Below, piece after piece: positions 1-7,642 of a stretch of DNA of 33,983 bases. The notes beneath the pieces are model-generated. The model had not been told where the DNA came from and made no database searches. It worked only from the letters and a program-made list of their open reading frames with translations. Source of the stretch: Bifidobacterium breve (GTDB taxonomy: Bacteria; Actinomycetota; Acidimicrobiia; Acidimicrobiales; Ilumatobacteraceae); the NCBI GenBank assembly GCA_945886445.1, contig CAMCZG010000017.1, forward strand, positions 1-33,983, read 5' to 3'. The translations under genes were made by a program, and so were the position numbers. Numbering within the stretch: position 1 is the stretch's first letter; the number at the start of each line of letters is the position of its first letter.

Positions 1-33
1 AGAACCCTTGGGTTTGGCAGGATGGGGATGTGA
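1..33 (+). CDS. possible 3' end of an upstream gene (partial)
   Basis: Reading from base 1 gives ten codons (ending G-R-M-G-M) and a TGA at 31-33. That TGA overlaps the GTG start of the next gene at 30-32 in a GTGA arrangement, a common translational-coupling layout and one repeated elsewhere in this window. The rest of the gene lies outside, so no function can be given. The open frame is too short to be convincing and could be chance. Confidence 0.3.
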   Translation, partial: RTLGFGRMGM

Positions 34-566
34 GCGAGCAAATTGACACCAGCACAGGTTGGGTATCACCCGACGTCTTAAACGACATCCGCGATCGCGT
101 GCCTTTGGTATACGTCGATGCAGTGCCCGTGCGTGTTGATGAAGAAGGCCGTGTCACGCACGTGGGCATGCTTTTGCGCCAAGCCGCCGACGGAACAATT
201 AGTCGAATGGTGGTCTCGGGGCGAGTGCTCTTGAATGAACGTATTCGCGAAGCGTTGCTGCGACACCTTGAAAAAGATCTAGGGCCATTGGCTTTTCCAC
301 GCATTCCGCCTGAACCTTCGCCATTCACCGTGGTGGAATATTTTCAAGATCCAAACATCAGCGGGTTCCACGACCCACGCCACCATGCAGTGAGTTTGGC
401 ATTCGTTGTGCCTGTTGCAGGTGAATGCAGCCCAACACAACGCGCACTCGACTTGGCTTGGTTTACCCCAGAAGAAGCAGTGAGCCAAGAAGTGCGTCGT
501 GAAATGACGGGCGGACACGACCGGCTCATTCGTTTAGCCCTTGCCTCTGTAGGCCAACTGCCTTAA
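30..566 (+). CDS. DUF4916 / NUDIX-like domain protein
   Basis: A 178-residue soluble protein resembling the actinobacterial DUF4916 family, which is related to NUDIX hydrolases. Visible features are the N-terminal stretch G-W-V-S-P-D, a beta-rich core (VPLVYVDAVPVRV, then GMLLRQAADG), and a C-terminal part with VSLAFVVPVAGEC and a LAWFTPEEA segment like the end of NUDIX folds. I do not see a complete NUDIX box (GX5EX7REUXEEXGU); only REALLRHLEKDLG, around residues 73-85, sits in its place, so hydrolase activity is doubtful. The start is GTG at 30. It stands before a convergent small gene. The family assignment is by recall of sequence character; the function is unknown. Confidence 0.6.
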   Translation: MSEQIDTSTGWVSPDVLNDIRDRVPLVYVDAVPVRVDEEGRVTHVGMLLRQAADGTISRMVVSGRVLLNERIREALLRHLEKDLGPLAFPRIPPEPSPFTVVEYFQDPNISGFHDPRHHAVSLAFVVPVAGECSPTQRALDLAWFTPEEAVSQEVRREMTGGHDRLIRLALASVGQLP

Positions 567-573
567 CGGGTAA

Positions 574-891
574 TTAGCCGCGCCGGCGCTTGCGCACAAT
601 GCGTTGCACACCAGGGCGATTGTGTGGTGCCGGAGAAATAACCGACGTATGTTCGTCGATGTCTATGGTGATGCCAGCAGAATCGATGTCGCCTGGCTCG
701 CCAGCAACTTCTTGCACTGCTGCTGGTTGCTCTTTTGGCTTGCGCCCAAGCACCTGGTCGAGGGCAAACATGCCACCAGCAAGAATTGCCCCGGCCATGC
801 CGTGCTGACGGCGCACTCGCTGAAGGTCGGATTGCAGGGGCTCAATAGGAGCGATGTCGTCAACTTCCCTTGGCTCGTTGCTCTCGCTCAT
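574..891 (-). CDS. small hypothetical protein
   Basis: A 105-residue protein I do not recognise. It begins MSESNEPREVDDIAPIEPL, then has a short apolar stretch (GMAGAILAGGMFALDQVLG, about residues 31-49) that could be a single membrane-associated helix, a linker rich in E, P and D, and a strongly basic end (IVRKRRRG). The ATG at 889-891 is preferred; an ATG 42 bases further upstream in frame would add a 14-residue tail of unusual composition. It is convergent with the DUF4916 gene and divergent from the glycosylase gene. No function is proposed. Confidence 0.55.
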   Translation of the reverse strand: MSESNEPREVDDIAPIEPLQSDLQRVRRQHGMAGAILAGGMFALDQVLGRKPKEQPAAVQEVAGEPGDIDSAGITIDIDEHTSVISPAPHNRPGVQRIVRKRRRG

Positions 892-949
892 TGTTGAATC
901 GTACTGCGAATGGTGAATTGCATGCCGTGTCAAGGTCTATTGTTCAGTT

Positions 950-1849
950 ATGCCAGATAAGAACGCCGTGCATCGTGCTGCTGCAGCATTACGCACCGCA
1001 CTGGTAGGCAAACAAATTGTTGGCTTTGAAGCAGAGAAGTTGAGCGGGCCAATGCCACGACTCGGTAGAACCGTTGAAGACGTAGTGTCACACGGTCGCC
1101 ATTTAGAAATCTGTTGGGATGATGACATTGTTTTGCACACCAACCTTGGCTGGCGTGGAAGTTGGGAGCTATACCGCCGCGGTGAAACATGGCGTAAGCC
1201 GCAGCGCATGGCGCGAGTTGTTGTAGAAACAATCGATTGGGTTGCCGTGTGCTTCAACGCGCGCGATGTGGAAACGTATCGCCCCGATAGTTTTATTCGC
1301 CATCCGAACTTTGGCCGCCTTGGCCCCGACTTGCACGATGCCAATGCAGACATCAACGAGTGCGTGCGACGGTTAATGACATACGAGAATCCAACAATCG
1401 CTATTGCCGATGTTCTACTCGATCAACATGTGGCAACGGGAATTGGCAATGTGTATCGCTGTGAAGTTTTGTGGTCTAGTGAAGTGCATCCACTTGCGCC
1501 AGTAGGTTTGTTGCCACAATCAACGTGTGTGGAAATTGTGCGCACCGCATCTGCGTTGTTGCAACAACAAAATACAGAGGCGCCATCAGATCTGTTTGCT
1601 TACGGCCGCAATGGTCAGCCGTGTAAACGTTGTGGGGGAGTCATTGCAGTGCAGTATCACGGCTCTCCTGAACGTCTTTTGTATTGGTGCCCAAGTTGTC
1701 AACTGGGTTGTGCGCCAGCGCCCGAACCCGACATCTCTGACCCCATTGCCAGGCTCACCGACCCCCACCCTGCGGGCTCGATGTACATCTCTGAAATGGT
1801 GCAGAACCAAGGGTTATTTAGCGATAACGGCAACCAAGCGGCGAGCTGA
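950..1849 (+). CDS. Fpg/Nei-family DNA glycosylase (Nei2-like), variant active site
   Basis: A 299-residue member of the formamidopyrimidine-DNA glycosylase / endonuclease VIII family, base-excision repair enzymes for oxidised bases. The layout matches actinobacterial Nei2: an N-terminal beta-sandwich; a segment HTNLGWRGSWELYRRGE (about 64-80); the helix-two-turn-helix DQHVATGIGNVYRCEVLW; and a C-terminal zinc finger with CKRC and CPSC pairs. Proline-2, the Schiff-base nucleophile, is present. The almost invariant Glu-3 is Asp (M-P-D), and the conserved Lys of the S-x-G-K-H-L motif is Arg-50 (S-H-G-R-H-L). The tail after the zinc finger is about 45 residues longer than usual. Both substitutions are conservative but sit at catalytic positions, so activity may be reduced or altered. 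The ATG at 950 places Pro second, which fixes the start. Confidence 0.88.
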   Translation: MPDKNAVHRAAAALRTALVGKQIVGFEAEKLSGPMPRLGRTVEDVVSHGRHLEICWDDDIVLHTNLGWRGSWELYRRGETWRKPQRMARVVVETIDWVAVCFNARDVETYRPDSFIRHPNFGRLGPDLHDANADINECVRRLMTYENPTIAIADVLLDQHVATGIGNVYRCEVLWSSEVHPLAPVGLLPQSTCVEIVRTASALLQQQNTEAPSDLFAYGRNGQPCKRCGGVIAVQYHGSPERLLYWCPSCQLGCAPAPEPDISDPIARLTDPHPAGSMYISEMVQNQGLFSDNGNQAAS

Positions 1850-1853
1850 AGGC

Positions 1854-2237
1854 CTACGCACGACCGAGAATTTTGTCGACTGCAATGATAATGACCACAC
1901 GGTCAACACGCTCTTTGGGCGGCTGGTAGCGCGCTGCATAGCCGGCAACGCCGTGAGCAACTGCAACTTCATCGGTAGCAACGCGCACGGTTCCTTCAAG
2001 TGAAAGCCAGCGGCCCTTGTCAACTTGAGACACAACTGCTCGGCCACCACGTTCAGCATTTTTTACTTTTTGAGAACCCGCAAAGGTAATGATGCGCACT
2101 TCATTGCACGATGCATCAAAACTAAAACCCACAGGAACAACATGTGGCGAGCCATCTTTGCGAAGCGTGGTGAGCGAAGCTAAATGACGCTCGGTTAAGA
2201 ACGCAAGTATTTCTGGAGTGATATTTTCTGGCGACAT
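1854..2237 (-). CDS. pyridoxamine 5'-phosphate oxidase-like (FMN/F420-binding split barrel) protein
   Basis: A 127-residue split-barrel protein of the PPOX class, the size of the actinobacterial F420/flavin-dependent reductases related to Rv1155. Visible motifs are LASLTTLRKDGSPHVVPVGF (about 19-38), typical of the first strands and cofactor site; the NAERGGRAVVSQVD segment; and a C-terminal YQPPKERVDRVVIII strand. The substrate is unknown; cofactor choice (FMN, F420 or heme) cannot be read from sequence alone. Its ATG overlaps the TAA of the upstream permease gene by one base (TAATG), so it is probably translationally coupled and the last gene of the ABC transporter operon. It ends four bases from the convergent glycosylase gene. 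Confidence 0.8.
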   Translation of the reverse strand: MSPENITPEILAFLTERHLASLTTLRKDGSPHVVPVGFSFDASCNEVRIITFAGSQKVKNAERGGRAVVSQVDKGRWLSLEGTVRVATDEVAVAHGVAGYAARYQPPKERVDRVVIIIAVDKILGRA

Positions 2238-4801
2238 TAGATGGCCGAAATTGCTTCGAGGACATCAAGCTTTGCGGCTCGACGTGCAGGGCCAATAGCA
2301 GCGATGATGCCAACAACAATAGAAGCAAGAAGAACCGCGACGATGGTGTTAATAGGAATGCTGATGCCAGTTACAAATGACTCGGGAAGCGCAATGGAAA
2401 CTGCAATACCTAGGGGAACACCTACAGTGATGCCGAGTGATGCGCCAAAGACGGAAACAATGATGGCTTCCCATCGCACAGAGCGCTTGAGATGTCGTTT
2501 GCTCATACCAACTGCACGCAAGAGTCCGAACTCGCGAGTGCGCTCGTAAACGGAAAGTGCCATGGTATTTGCGATACCCAAAACAGCAATGCCAATGGCG
2601 AAGACAAGCAAGCAGTACACGATGATAAGCAGTTGGTTGAGTTGGTCTTCCTGGCTCTTTTGGAATTCGGCTTGGTCTTGAACCTGGGCACTAGGAAACT
2701 CTTCGGCTACTATTTCAACCGCAATGCGGGCTTCTTCGATGTCCACCCCATCGGCAATTTTGGCACCAATGAAAAAGTCAACGGGTGGCGCGGTTGATGC
2801 CTGAGACAGAACATCAAGGCTGACCAACCAGTTGCCGGCAACAGCCGAGTCGTCATAAATGCCACCAACGGTGAGATTGCTGGAGGTTCCGTTTTGCCAC
2901 GTGATGGCAACGGAGCTTCCTACCGAGAGTGAGAGATCACGCGCAGGGTCGCGGTGAACGAGTATTTGACCCTTCGCTAGTGACGCATAACTTCCGGAAG
3001 TGAGCTTGACGTTCACGATGGAAAACATGTCTACATTGACGGCTCCAATTTGTTTAGATTCGCCATTCACTTGTGCGGTTGAAGCACGGAAGGGTGATAC
3101 TTTACCGAGTTCCGAAAGAGCGGCGAGTTTCTCGGCAAATACAGGTGGCAGACCCTGGAAGCCATCGCTCGTGACGTAGTAGTCGGCTGTAACAGAACCT
3201 TGCAAACGGTCTTTGAACGACTTCTGGACCGAGGCGGCAATGACAGCAACAGTACTGACCATTGCAAGACCGATCATGAGTGCTGAAGCTGTGGTTGCCG
3301 TGCGGCGTGGAGTGCGTTGAGCATTGCGACTAGCGAGCCGGCCAGCAACCGAACGTGTCATCGGCCGTAGGGGGAACGGCAAGATACGGCTAATTGCTGC
3401 ACTGGCCGGAGCGGCGAACGAGGTCGACAAACTTGCCACGCCCAAAAACAACAAGACGGCTCCGAGCCCGCTGGCACCAAGAATGCCGATGGCTCCGCCA
3501 GGCTGAATGAAAAGACCGAGACAGAGCAGCGTGATGCCAACGAGCAAAGTGACTACGCCCGCAACGAGGCGCTTGCTGTGCTGAAGCGCAGTGAAACCAA
3601 TTTCCGGGCGCATTGCTGCAACTGGTGGAATTTTACTGGCACGCAGGGCGGGCACCATAGCCGCAGTAACGGTGACGCCAATACCAACAACGAGCGCCAC
3701 AATAATTGTTCGCATAGAAATAGCGATGGTCGCCGGCGGGAATGCAGCACCCGTTGCGTTGAATAGCGCAGTAATTCCTTTTGATACGCCTATGCCACCC
3801 AAAATGCCAAAGCCAGTAGCGACGATGCCGATGATGAGTGCTTCACCCAAAATCATGAGTCGTATTTGCGACGAACTCGCGCCAATTGCGCGCAGCAATG
3901 CGAGTTCACGTAGCCGCTGGCTGATGATGATGGCAAAAGTATTGAAGATGAGAAAGGCGCTGACAAAAAGTGAAATGGCCGCAAACCCTAAAAGGAGTTT
4001 TCCAAAAATATCGATGATGTCATTAATTGCCCCAGCAATTTCTTTTGCTGATTGCTCACCGGGAATCACTTCGTACTTGTTCGTGAGCAGGGTGGCAATT
4101 TCTTTTTGAACCGTAGAGCGCGAAGCGCCTTTCTCAAGACCTACATAAATTGAATCGGCAAAACCTTTTGCTCCGAGAAATGCATCGGCTGTGACGGGGT
4201 CAAACGCGCAAATACTTGCACCGCCACCGCCTGAGGTTTTGCCAGTGCCAGTGAGCCCAACCAGCTTGAATTCCTGTTTCCCAGTAGGACCAACAAGGGT
4301 AACGGTGTCGCCCAGAACATAGCCTGCGCGCTTGGCTGAGACCCTGTCGATGGCAACTTCGTTGGGTCCCCGTGCTTCGCGCCCGGCAAGAATGGTGCGC
4401 CCATCTAAGCCATTTTGTCCTAACCAGGAAATACCAAAAGCAGGACCAGAAGTTTTCAGCGGCTTTCCATTGGGTTTAACAATGGTCGACTCGCGTTCGA
4501 TATTTAATTCAACTGAACTCACGCCAGGAACTGCGGCGATGCCAGAAACAAGTGCAGCGGGAACAGTGTCACGCTCAGCCCTAGCCTCATCACCAAAGGC
4601 AATAGGTGTGCGCACTTCTAGAGCAATGTCTCCGCGCAGTTCTTCAAAAAGACTGTTGATGGCAGTCTTCACACTGTCGGTGAGCATGAAGGCACCAGAA
4701 ACAAATGCAACTCCGCTCACAATGGCGAACACTGTGAGGATAATGCGGAACTTGCGGGCAACAACGCCACGCATAGTGAGGCGTATGACGGGTGAAGACA
4801 C
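2237..4801 (-). CDS. FtsX-like ABC transporter permease
   Basis: An 854-residue membrane protein with the MacB/LolC/FtsX architecture used for lipoprotein, peptide or drug export. The N-terminus has one membrane helix (about 18-38), then a large extracytoplasmic domain. A first FtsX unit follows, with hallmark LRELALLRAIGASSSQIRLM near residue 310; then a central membrane pair, a second external domain, and a C-terminal FtsX unit with TREFGLLRAVGMSKRHLKRSV. Two FtsX repeats in one chain and about 800-850 residues are usual for actinobacterial members. The start is GTG at 4799-4801, two bases after the stop of the ATPase gene, so the pair is an operon. The substrate is not deducible. Confidence 0.92.
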   Translation of the reverse strand: MSSPVIRLTMRGVVARKFRIILTVFAIVSGVAFVSGAFMLTDSVKTAINSLFEELRGDIALEVRTPIAFGDEARAERDTVPAALVSGIAAVPGVSSVELNIERESTIVKPNGKPLKTSGPAFGISWLGQNGLDGRTILAGREARGPNEVAIDRVSAKRAGYVLGDTVTLVGPTGKQEFKLVGLTGTGKTSGGGGASICAFDPVTADAFLGAKGFADSIYVGLEKGASRSTVQKEIATLLTNKYEVIPGEQSAKEIAGAINDIIDIFGKLLLGFAAISLFVSAFLIFNTFAIIISQRLRELALLRAIGASSSQIRLMILGEALIIGIVATGFGILGGIGVSKGITALFNATGAAFPPATIAISMRTIIVALVVGIGVTVTAAMVPALRASKIPPVAAMRPEIGFTALQHSKRLVAGVVTLLVGITLLCLGLFIQPGGAIGILGASGLGAVLLFLGVASLSTSFAAPASAAISRILPFPLRPMTRSVAGRLASRNAQRTPRRTATTASALMIGLAMVSTVAVIAASVQKSFKDRLQGSVTADYYVTSDGFQGLPPVFAEKLAALSELGKVSPFRASTAQVNGESKQIGAVNVDMFSIVNVKLTSGSYASLAKGQILVHRDPARDLSLSVGSSVAITWQNGTSSNLTVGGIYDDSAVAGNWLVSLDVLSQASTAPPVDFFIGAKIADGVDIEEARIAVEIVAEEFPSAQVQDQAEFQKSQEDQLNQLLIIVYCLLVFAIGIAVLGIANTMALSVYERTREFGLLRAVGMSKRHLKRSVRWEAIIVSVFGASLGITVGVPLGIAVSIALPESFVTGISIPINTIVAVLLASIVVGIIAAIGPARRAAKLDVLEAISAI

Positions 4802-4803
4802 TG

Positions 4804-5550
4804 TTATGACCCGAGTTTTTTCATGCGGTCAAGAACTTGCTCACTTGTTGGTGAGGTCACTTCATCAACTACTTTTCCGTCGGCAAGAAAAACTACGCGG
4901 TCGGCATACGCAGCAGCTACAGGGTCGTGGGTGACCATCACTATGGTTTGCCCAAGGTCGTTCACTGCGTGACGCATGAAGGAGAGAATCTCTGCACCGG
5001 AACGACTGTCGAGGTTGCCAGTTGGTTCATCGGCAAAAATAATTTTGGGACGACTAGCAAGTGCACGTGCAACGGCCACACGTTGCTGCTGTCCGCCAGA
5101 CAGTTCGCTGGGGCGGTGTGTAAGGCGCGACTCCAATTTCACTGCGCTCACTACTTCATTGAGCCACGCTTCATCTATATCAACGCCGCCAAGGTCGAGT
5201 GGCAACGTGATGTTCTCTAGTGCGGTGAGCGTAGGGATGAGGTTGTACGCCTGGAAAATAAAGCCCACTTGTTCACGGCGCAAAACGGTGAGTTCGCGGT
5301 CGTTCAGACCCGACAGATCGGTGCCATCAATGAACACTTTGCCCAAGGTGAGGGTGTCGAGACCTGCAAGGCAATGCATGAGCGTGCTCTTGCCAGACCC
5401 GCTTGGCCCCATGATGGCGGTGAACTGGCCCTCAGCAAAATCGACCGTGACGTCGTCGAGGGCACGTACCTCGCTGTCGTCTTTTCCGTATATTTTGGAG
5501 GCATTGAGCGCAGCGGCTGCTGCAACGAGAGTGGGGGTGGTGGAAGTCAT
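4804..5550 (-). CDS. ABC transporter ATP-binding protein (LolD/MacB type)
   Basis: A 248-residue ATPase that powers the FtsX-like permease encoded directly downstream. It has Walker A GPSGSGKST, the signature LSGGQQQR, Walker B IIFADEPTGNLD and the switch His in MVTHDP. The TGNLDSRSG continuation after Walker B is the hallmark of the LolD/MacB/FtsE branch, matching an FtsX-type partner. The start ATG at 5548-5550 begins MTSTTPTLVAAAAALNASK, before the first strand. The gene faces away from the CMD pair, so promoters for both directions must lie in the 13 bases between starts or inside the coding ends. Confidence 0.93.
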   Translation of the reverse strand: MTSTTPTLVAAAAALNASKIYGKDDSEVRALDDVTVDFAEGQFTAIMGPSGSGKSTLMHCLAGLDTLTLGKVFIDGTDLSGLNDRELTVLRREQVGFIFQAYNLIPTLTALENITLPLDLGGVDIDEAWLNEVVSAVKLESRLTHRPSELSGGQQQRVAVARALASRPKIIFADEPTGNLDSRSGAEILSFMRHAVNDLGQTIVMVTHDPVAAAYADRVVFLADGKVVDEVTSPTSEQVLDRMKKLGS

Positions 5551-5563
5551 CTAGGCTTGTCTA

Positions 5564-5980
5564 GTGGCAAATAATGAAGGTCGCAACTCATGGGTTAATG
5601 GTGCGTGGAATGCATCCGATATTGCCAGCGCCCAAACACATTTGGCCCCTTTCATCGACGAATTGCGAGGACAAGCTGCCCACACATCGCCGGGTCGCAC
5701 TGCGAGCCTCATTGAACTGCAAGTTGCTCAATTGCTTGGTTTAGAGCGTGAAGAAAGCGCCTTGGGCGAGAAAATGAAGAGTTGGTATTCCTCGCCCGAA
5801 TTTTCAGACGGCGAAAAAGCTATTTTAGAAATCACAGAACAGTTCGTGCTCGACGTGCACAGCGTGACCGACGAGCAATTTGAGAAGATGAGAAAGTATT
5901 TTTCTACTCCCGATATTTTGGCAATGCTTTTTCATGTTGCTCTATGTGATGGCTTTGGCAAATTGGAAAAGGTTGCCTGA
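5564..5980 (+). CDS. carboxymuconolactone decarboxylase-like protein without the redox cysteines
   Basis: A 138-residue all-helical CMD/AhpD-fold protein. Its C-terminal half (F-S-D-G-E-K-A-I-L-E-I through DGFGKLEKVA) aligns by eye with the same part of the protein encoded next (LPQRSKLALAF through HGFSKLLIV), including the paired E/Q-F, A-L and G-F/S-K-L positions. Where CMD proteins carry CxxC, this one has L-L-G-L-E-R-E-E-S; its only cysteine lies near the C-terminus (VALCDGF). It is therefore probably not a thiol oxidoreductase itself and may be a structural or regulatory partner. The start is GTG at 5564, with no clear ribosome-binding site. Its TGA overlaps the next ATG by one base (TGATG), so the two products are probably made together, perhaps as a hetero-oligomer. 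Confidence 0.72.
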   Translation: MANNEGRNSWVNGAWNASDIASAQTHLAPFIDELRGQAAHTSPGRTASLIELQVAQLLGLEREESALGEKMKSWYSSPEFSDGEKAILEITEQFVLDVHSVTDEQFEKMRKYFSTPDILAMLFHVALCDGFGKLEKVA

Positions 5981-6495
5981 TGTCGAGTACACCACGTCTT
6001 GACCCCGTTGACCCAATGGCACGTTCAGTGTTCGGTTCTATTCTTGGGCACCAACCTCAACTCGCAAAAGCATTTTCAACGTTGTACGCAGAATTTTGGC
6101 AACGTGGTGAACTCGACCACGTAACGAAGGAAACAACACGGTTACGTAACGCCCGCATTACCGATTGCGGTTATTGACGCAATGTGCGCTTCACGGTCGT
6201 GAAGCAAGAAAATATGGTTGAGAGTGACGTTGAAAAAGTTGAAGATGGCTACAACGACACCGACTTGCCACAACGCTCAAAACTTGCCTTAGCTTTTGCC
6301 GATGCATTTCTCGGTGCACAAGGTGCTCCGGACACCAACGTGCAAGACGAAATGAAAAAAGAGTTCACTACAGAACAAATTGCCGAAATGGGAATTGGGC
6401 TGGCGCTCTTTCATGGCTTTAGCAAGTTGCTCATTGTCTCTGGCTGCGAGCCTGAAGAGATGGAACGCACAGTGCTGAGTGCGCCAGGCGCTTAA
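5980..6495 (+). CDS. CMD/AhpD-like selenoprotein with C-G-Y-U motif (in-frame TGA read as selenocysteine)
   Basis: One 171-residue CMD-family protein if the TGA at 6175-6177 is read as selenocysteine, residue 66. Before it the reading is TKETTRLRNARITDCGY; after it, RNVRFTVVKQ and a stop-free 105-codon CMD tail. Relatives have T-D-C-x-F/Y-C-R-N-V-R here, so TGA replaces exactly the second redox cysteine. In AhpD the CxxC second cysteine attacks peroxide and a glutamate lies 12 residues before the first cysteine; here Glu-51 lies 12 before Cys-63. A 7-bp hairpin with GGUC loop follows 17 nt after the TGA. Likely role: thiol/selenol peroxidase or disulfide reductase in the cytoplasm. Selenocysteine machinery (SelA/B/C/D) is not in this window. 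The alternative is a recent nonsense mutation of a Cys codon. AhpD-like selenoproteins are known from environmental sequence. Confidence 0.82.
6188..6205 (+). promoter_or_regulatory. candidate bacterial SECIS hairpin
   Basis: GCTTCAC (6188-6194) pairs perfectly with GTGAAGC (6199-6205) around the loop GGTC (6195-6198). The loop begins 17 nt after the in-frame TGA at 6175-6177, inside the accepted range for bacterial selenocysteine insertion elements (about 16-37 nt), and has G in both of its first positions. The tetraloop GGUC is the same as the SelB-contact loop of the E. coli fdhF element; the bulged U of that element is not seen here. The hairpin lies in coding sequence (R-F-T-V-V-K), as bacterial SECIS elements do. 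Confidence 0.75.
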
Positions 6496-6499
6496 ATAA

Positions 6500-7093
6500 C
6501 TACCAACCGTTGTAGTGCACAACCTCGGAAACTTCTTTGCGCGACACGGGGCCTTCGGGGCCATCGGGGTAGCCAAGAGGAATAGTGGTGCCAATGTACA
6601 TTTCGTCGGGAATGTTCAAGATGGTGCGAATTTGTTTTTCTACCATTCCGTGCAATGTGGTGAAGGCTGCACCTAAACCAAGTGCGCGTGCCGCAACTAT
6701 GAGGTTTTGACTTGCCGCATATACCGCTGAATACATGAACGGTTCACGTGGGTTGTCGGCTGGATAAATATTGCGACCACAAACAAAAATAATGCATGGG
6801 AAATTTCCCATGTTCGCCCCGAGGTTCTGTGCACCTTTCAAGGTGCGCCGGTCGGTGTTGTTGCCGGGGTCGGGAAACTTGGAAACACGTTCGGCAAATG
6901 GCAGGAAGAGCTCGCCGAGTTGTTTGCGCACCGCGGCATCGGTGACCACAATGAAGTCCCAGCCCTGTGTGTTATTTGGGCTACTGGCGCGGGTGGCTGC
7001 CCATAAAACTTTTTCAATGAGTTCACTTGGCACCGGGTCGGGCTTGAAAAATCGCATTGCACGAGCGGTGTTCATTGCATCAAAGACGTCCAT
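6500..7093 (-). CDS. nitroreductase family protein
   Basis: A 197-residue FMN-dependent NAD(P)H oxidoreductase of the nitroreductase fold. It starts MDVFDAMNTARAMRFFKPDPVP, the usual N-terminal R-x-x-R-x-F flavin-phosphate motif, followed by ATRASSPNNTQGWDFIVV, which contacts FMN. The late segment ALGLGAAFTTLHGM and PLGYPDGPEGPVSRK, near the C-terminus, are also typical of the family. The ATG at 7091-7093 is chosen because the frame upstream (35 further codons) has no family resemblance and would run into the divergent adenylyltransferase promoter. It ends four bases from the convergent selenoprotein gene. The physiological substrate cannot be told. Confidence 0.88.
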   Translation of the reverse strand: MDVFDAMNTARAMRFFKPDPVPSELIEKVLWAATRASSPNNTQGWDFIVVTDAAVRKQLGELFLPFAERVSKFPDPGNNTDRRTLKGAQNLGANMGNFPCIIFVCGRNIYPADNPREPFMYSAVYAASQNLIVAARALGLGAAFTTLHGMVEKQIRTILNIPDEMYIGTTIPLGYPDGPEGPVSRKEVSEVVHYNGW

Positions 7094-7123
7094 GTGCTCT
7101 ATCGTTTCAAGTGGAGCACACCT

Positions 7124-7633
7124 ATGACGTATCGGACCGACCAACCCCGGCAACATTTCCCAACAGGGCTCATTGTCGGTCGCTTTCACCCGCCACATTT
7201 AGGGCATTCATGGTTTATTAACGCTGCTGCAGAGCAGTGTGATGCGCTGGTCGTTTTTGTCAACACTCGTGCAGGTGAACTGGTGCCTGGCTCATTGCGT
7301 GCAAGTTGGCTTGCCGAATTGCACCCCAACGTCACTGTGGTCGAAGTTGCTCATGAACTCGACACCAACTGGAACGACAACGAACTGTGGACCAAATGGA
7401 TCGCACTTTTCCGCAGCAAATGGCCACATGCGGCGGGGCCACACGCTGTGTTTTCATCTGACTCTTATGTATCGGAACTAGCCCATCGTTTAGAAGCGCA
7501 AGCAGTAGTGGTCGATGAAGATCGCATCAATGTTCCTATTAGTGCCACCCAAATACGCGAAACACCCCAGCAGTATCTCCACTTCCTTGCGCCACAGGTG
7601 CGCGAGTGGGTGGAGAAAAACCTACTGGGGTGA
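7124..7633 (+). CDS. nicotinamide-nucleotide adenylyltransferase (NadM/NadR-type)
   Basis: A 169-residue nucleotidyltransferase that probably joins NMN and ATP to form NAD. The T/HxGH signature appears as GRFHPPHLGH (about 19-28) and the second family motif ISxTxxR as ISATQIRE (about 140). Length and the GRFxPxHxGH style fit NadM or the NMNAT domain of NadR rather than NadD; there is no attached ribosylnicotinamide kinase domain. The ATG at 7124 is chosen because GTGGAG at 7111-7116 provides a good ribosome-binding site seven bases upstream; the upstream in-frame ATG at 7094 would overlap the divergent nitroreductase start. It would supply pyridine nucleotide to the many NAD(P)-dependent enzymes here. 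Confidence 0.85.
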   Translation: MTYRTDQPRQHFPTGLIVGRFHPPHLGHSWFINAAAEQCDALVVFVNTRAGELVPGSLRASWLAELHPNVTVVEVAHELDTNWNDNELWTKWIALFRSKWPHAAGPHAVFSSDSYVSELAHRLEAQAVVVDEDRINVPISATQIRETPQQYLHFLAPQVREWVEKNLLG

Positions 7634-7642
7634 CTCGTTAAA

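Noticed and set aside
3591-4109. 172-codon open frame opposite the FtsX permease (similarly 4332-4934 and 4976-5554)
   Set aside because: Shadows of the permease and ATPase on the other strand, rich in Met, Ser and Arg and without recognisable domains.
5980-6177. A separate 65-residue gene ending in C-G-Y, with a second gene from GTG 6184
   Set aside because: Both are in the same frame, the join falls inside a CxxC motif, and the second fragment lacks a sensible start; together they make one normal-length CMD protein with Sec.
5980-6495. Pseudogene caused by a point mutation of a Cys codon to TGA
   Set aside because: Not excluded, but the single stop lies exactly at the redox residue, everything after it is intact, and a SECIS-like hairpin sits at the right distance.
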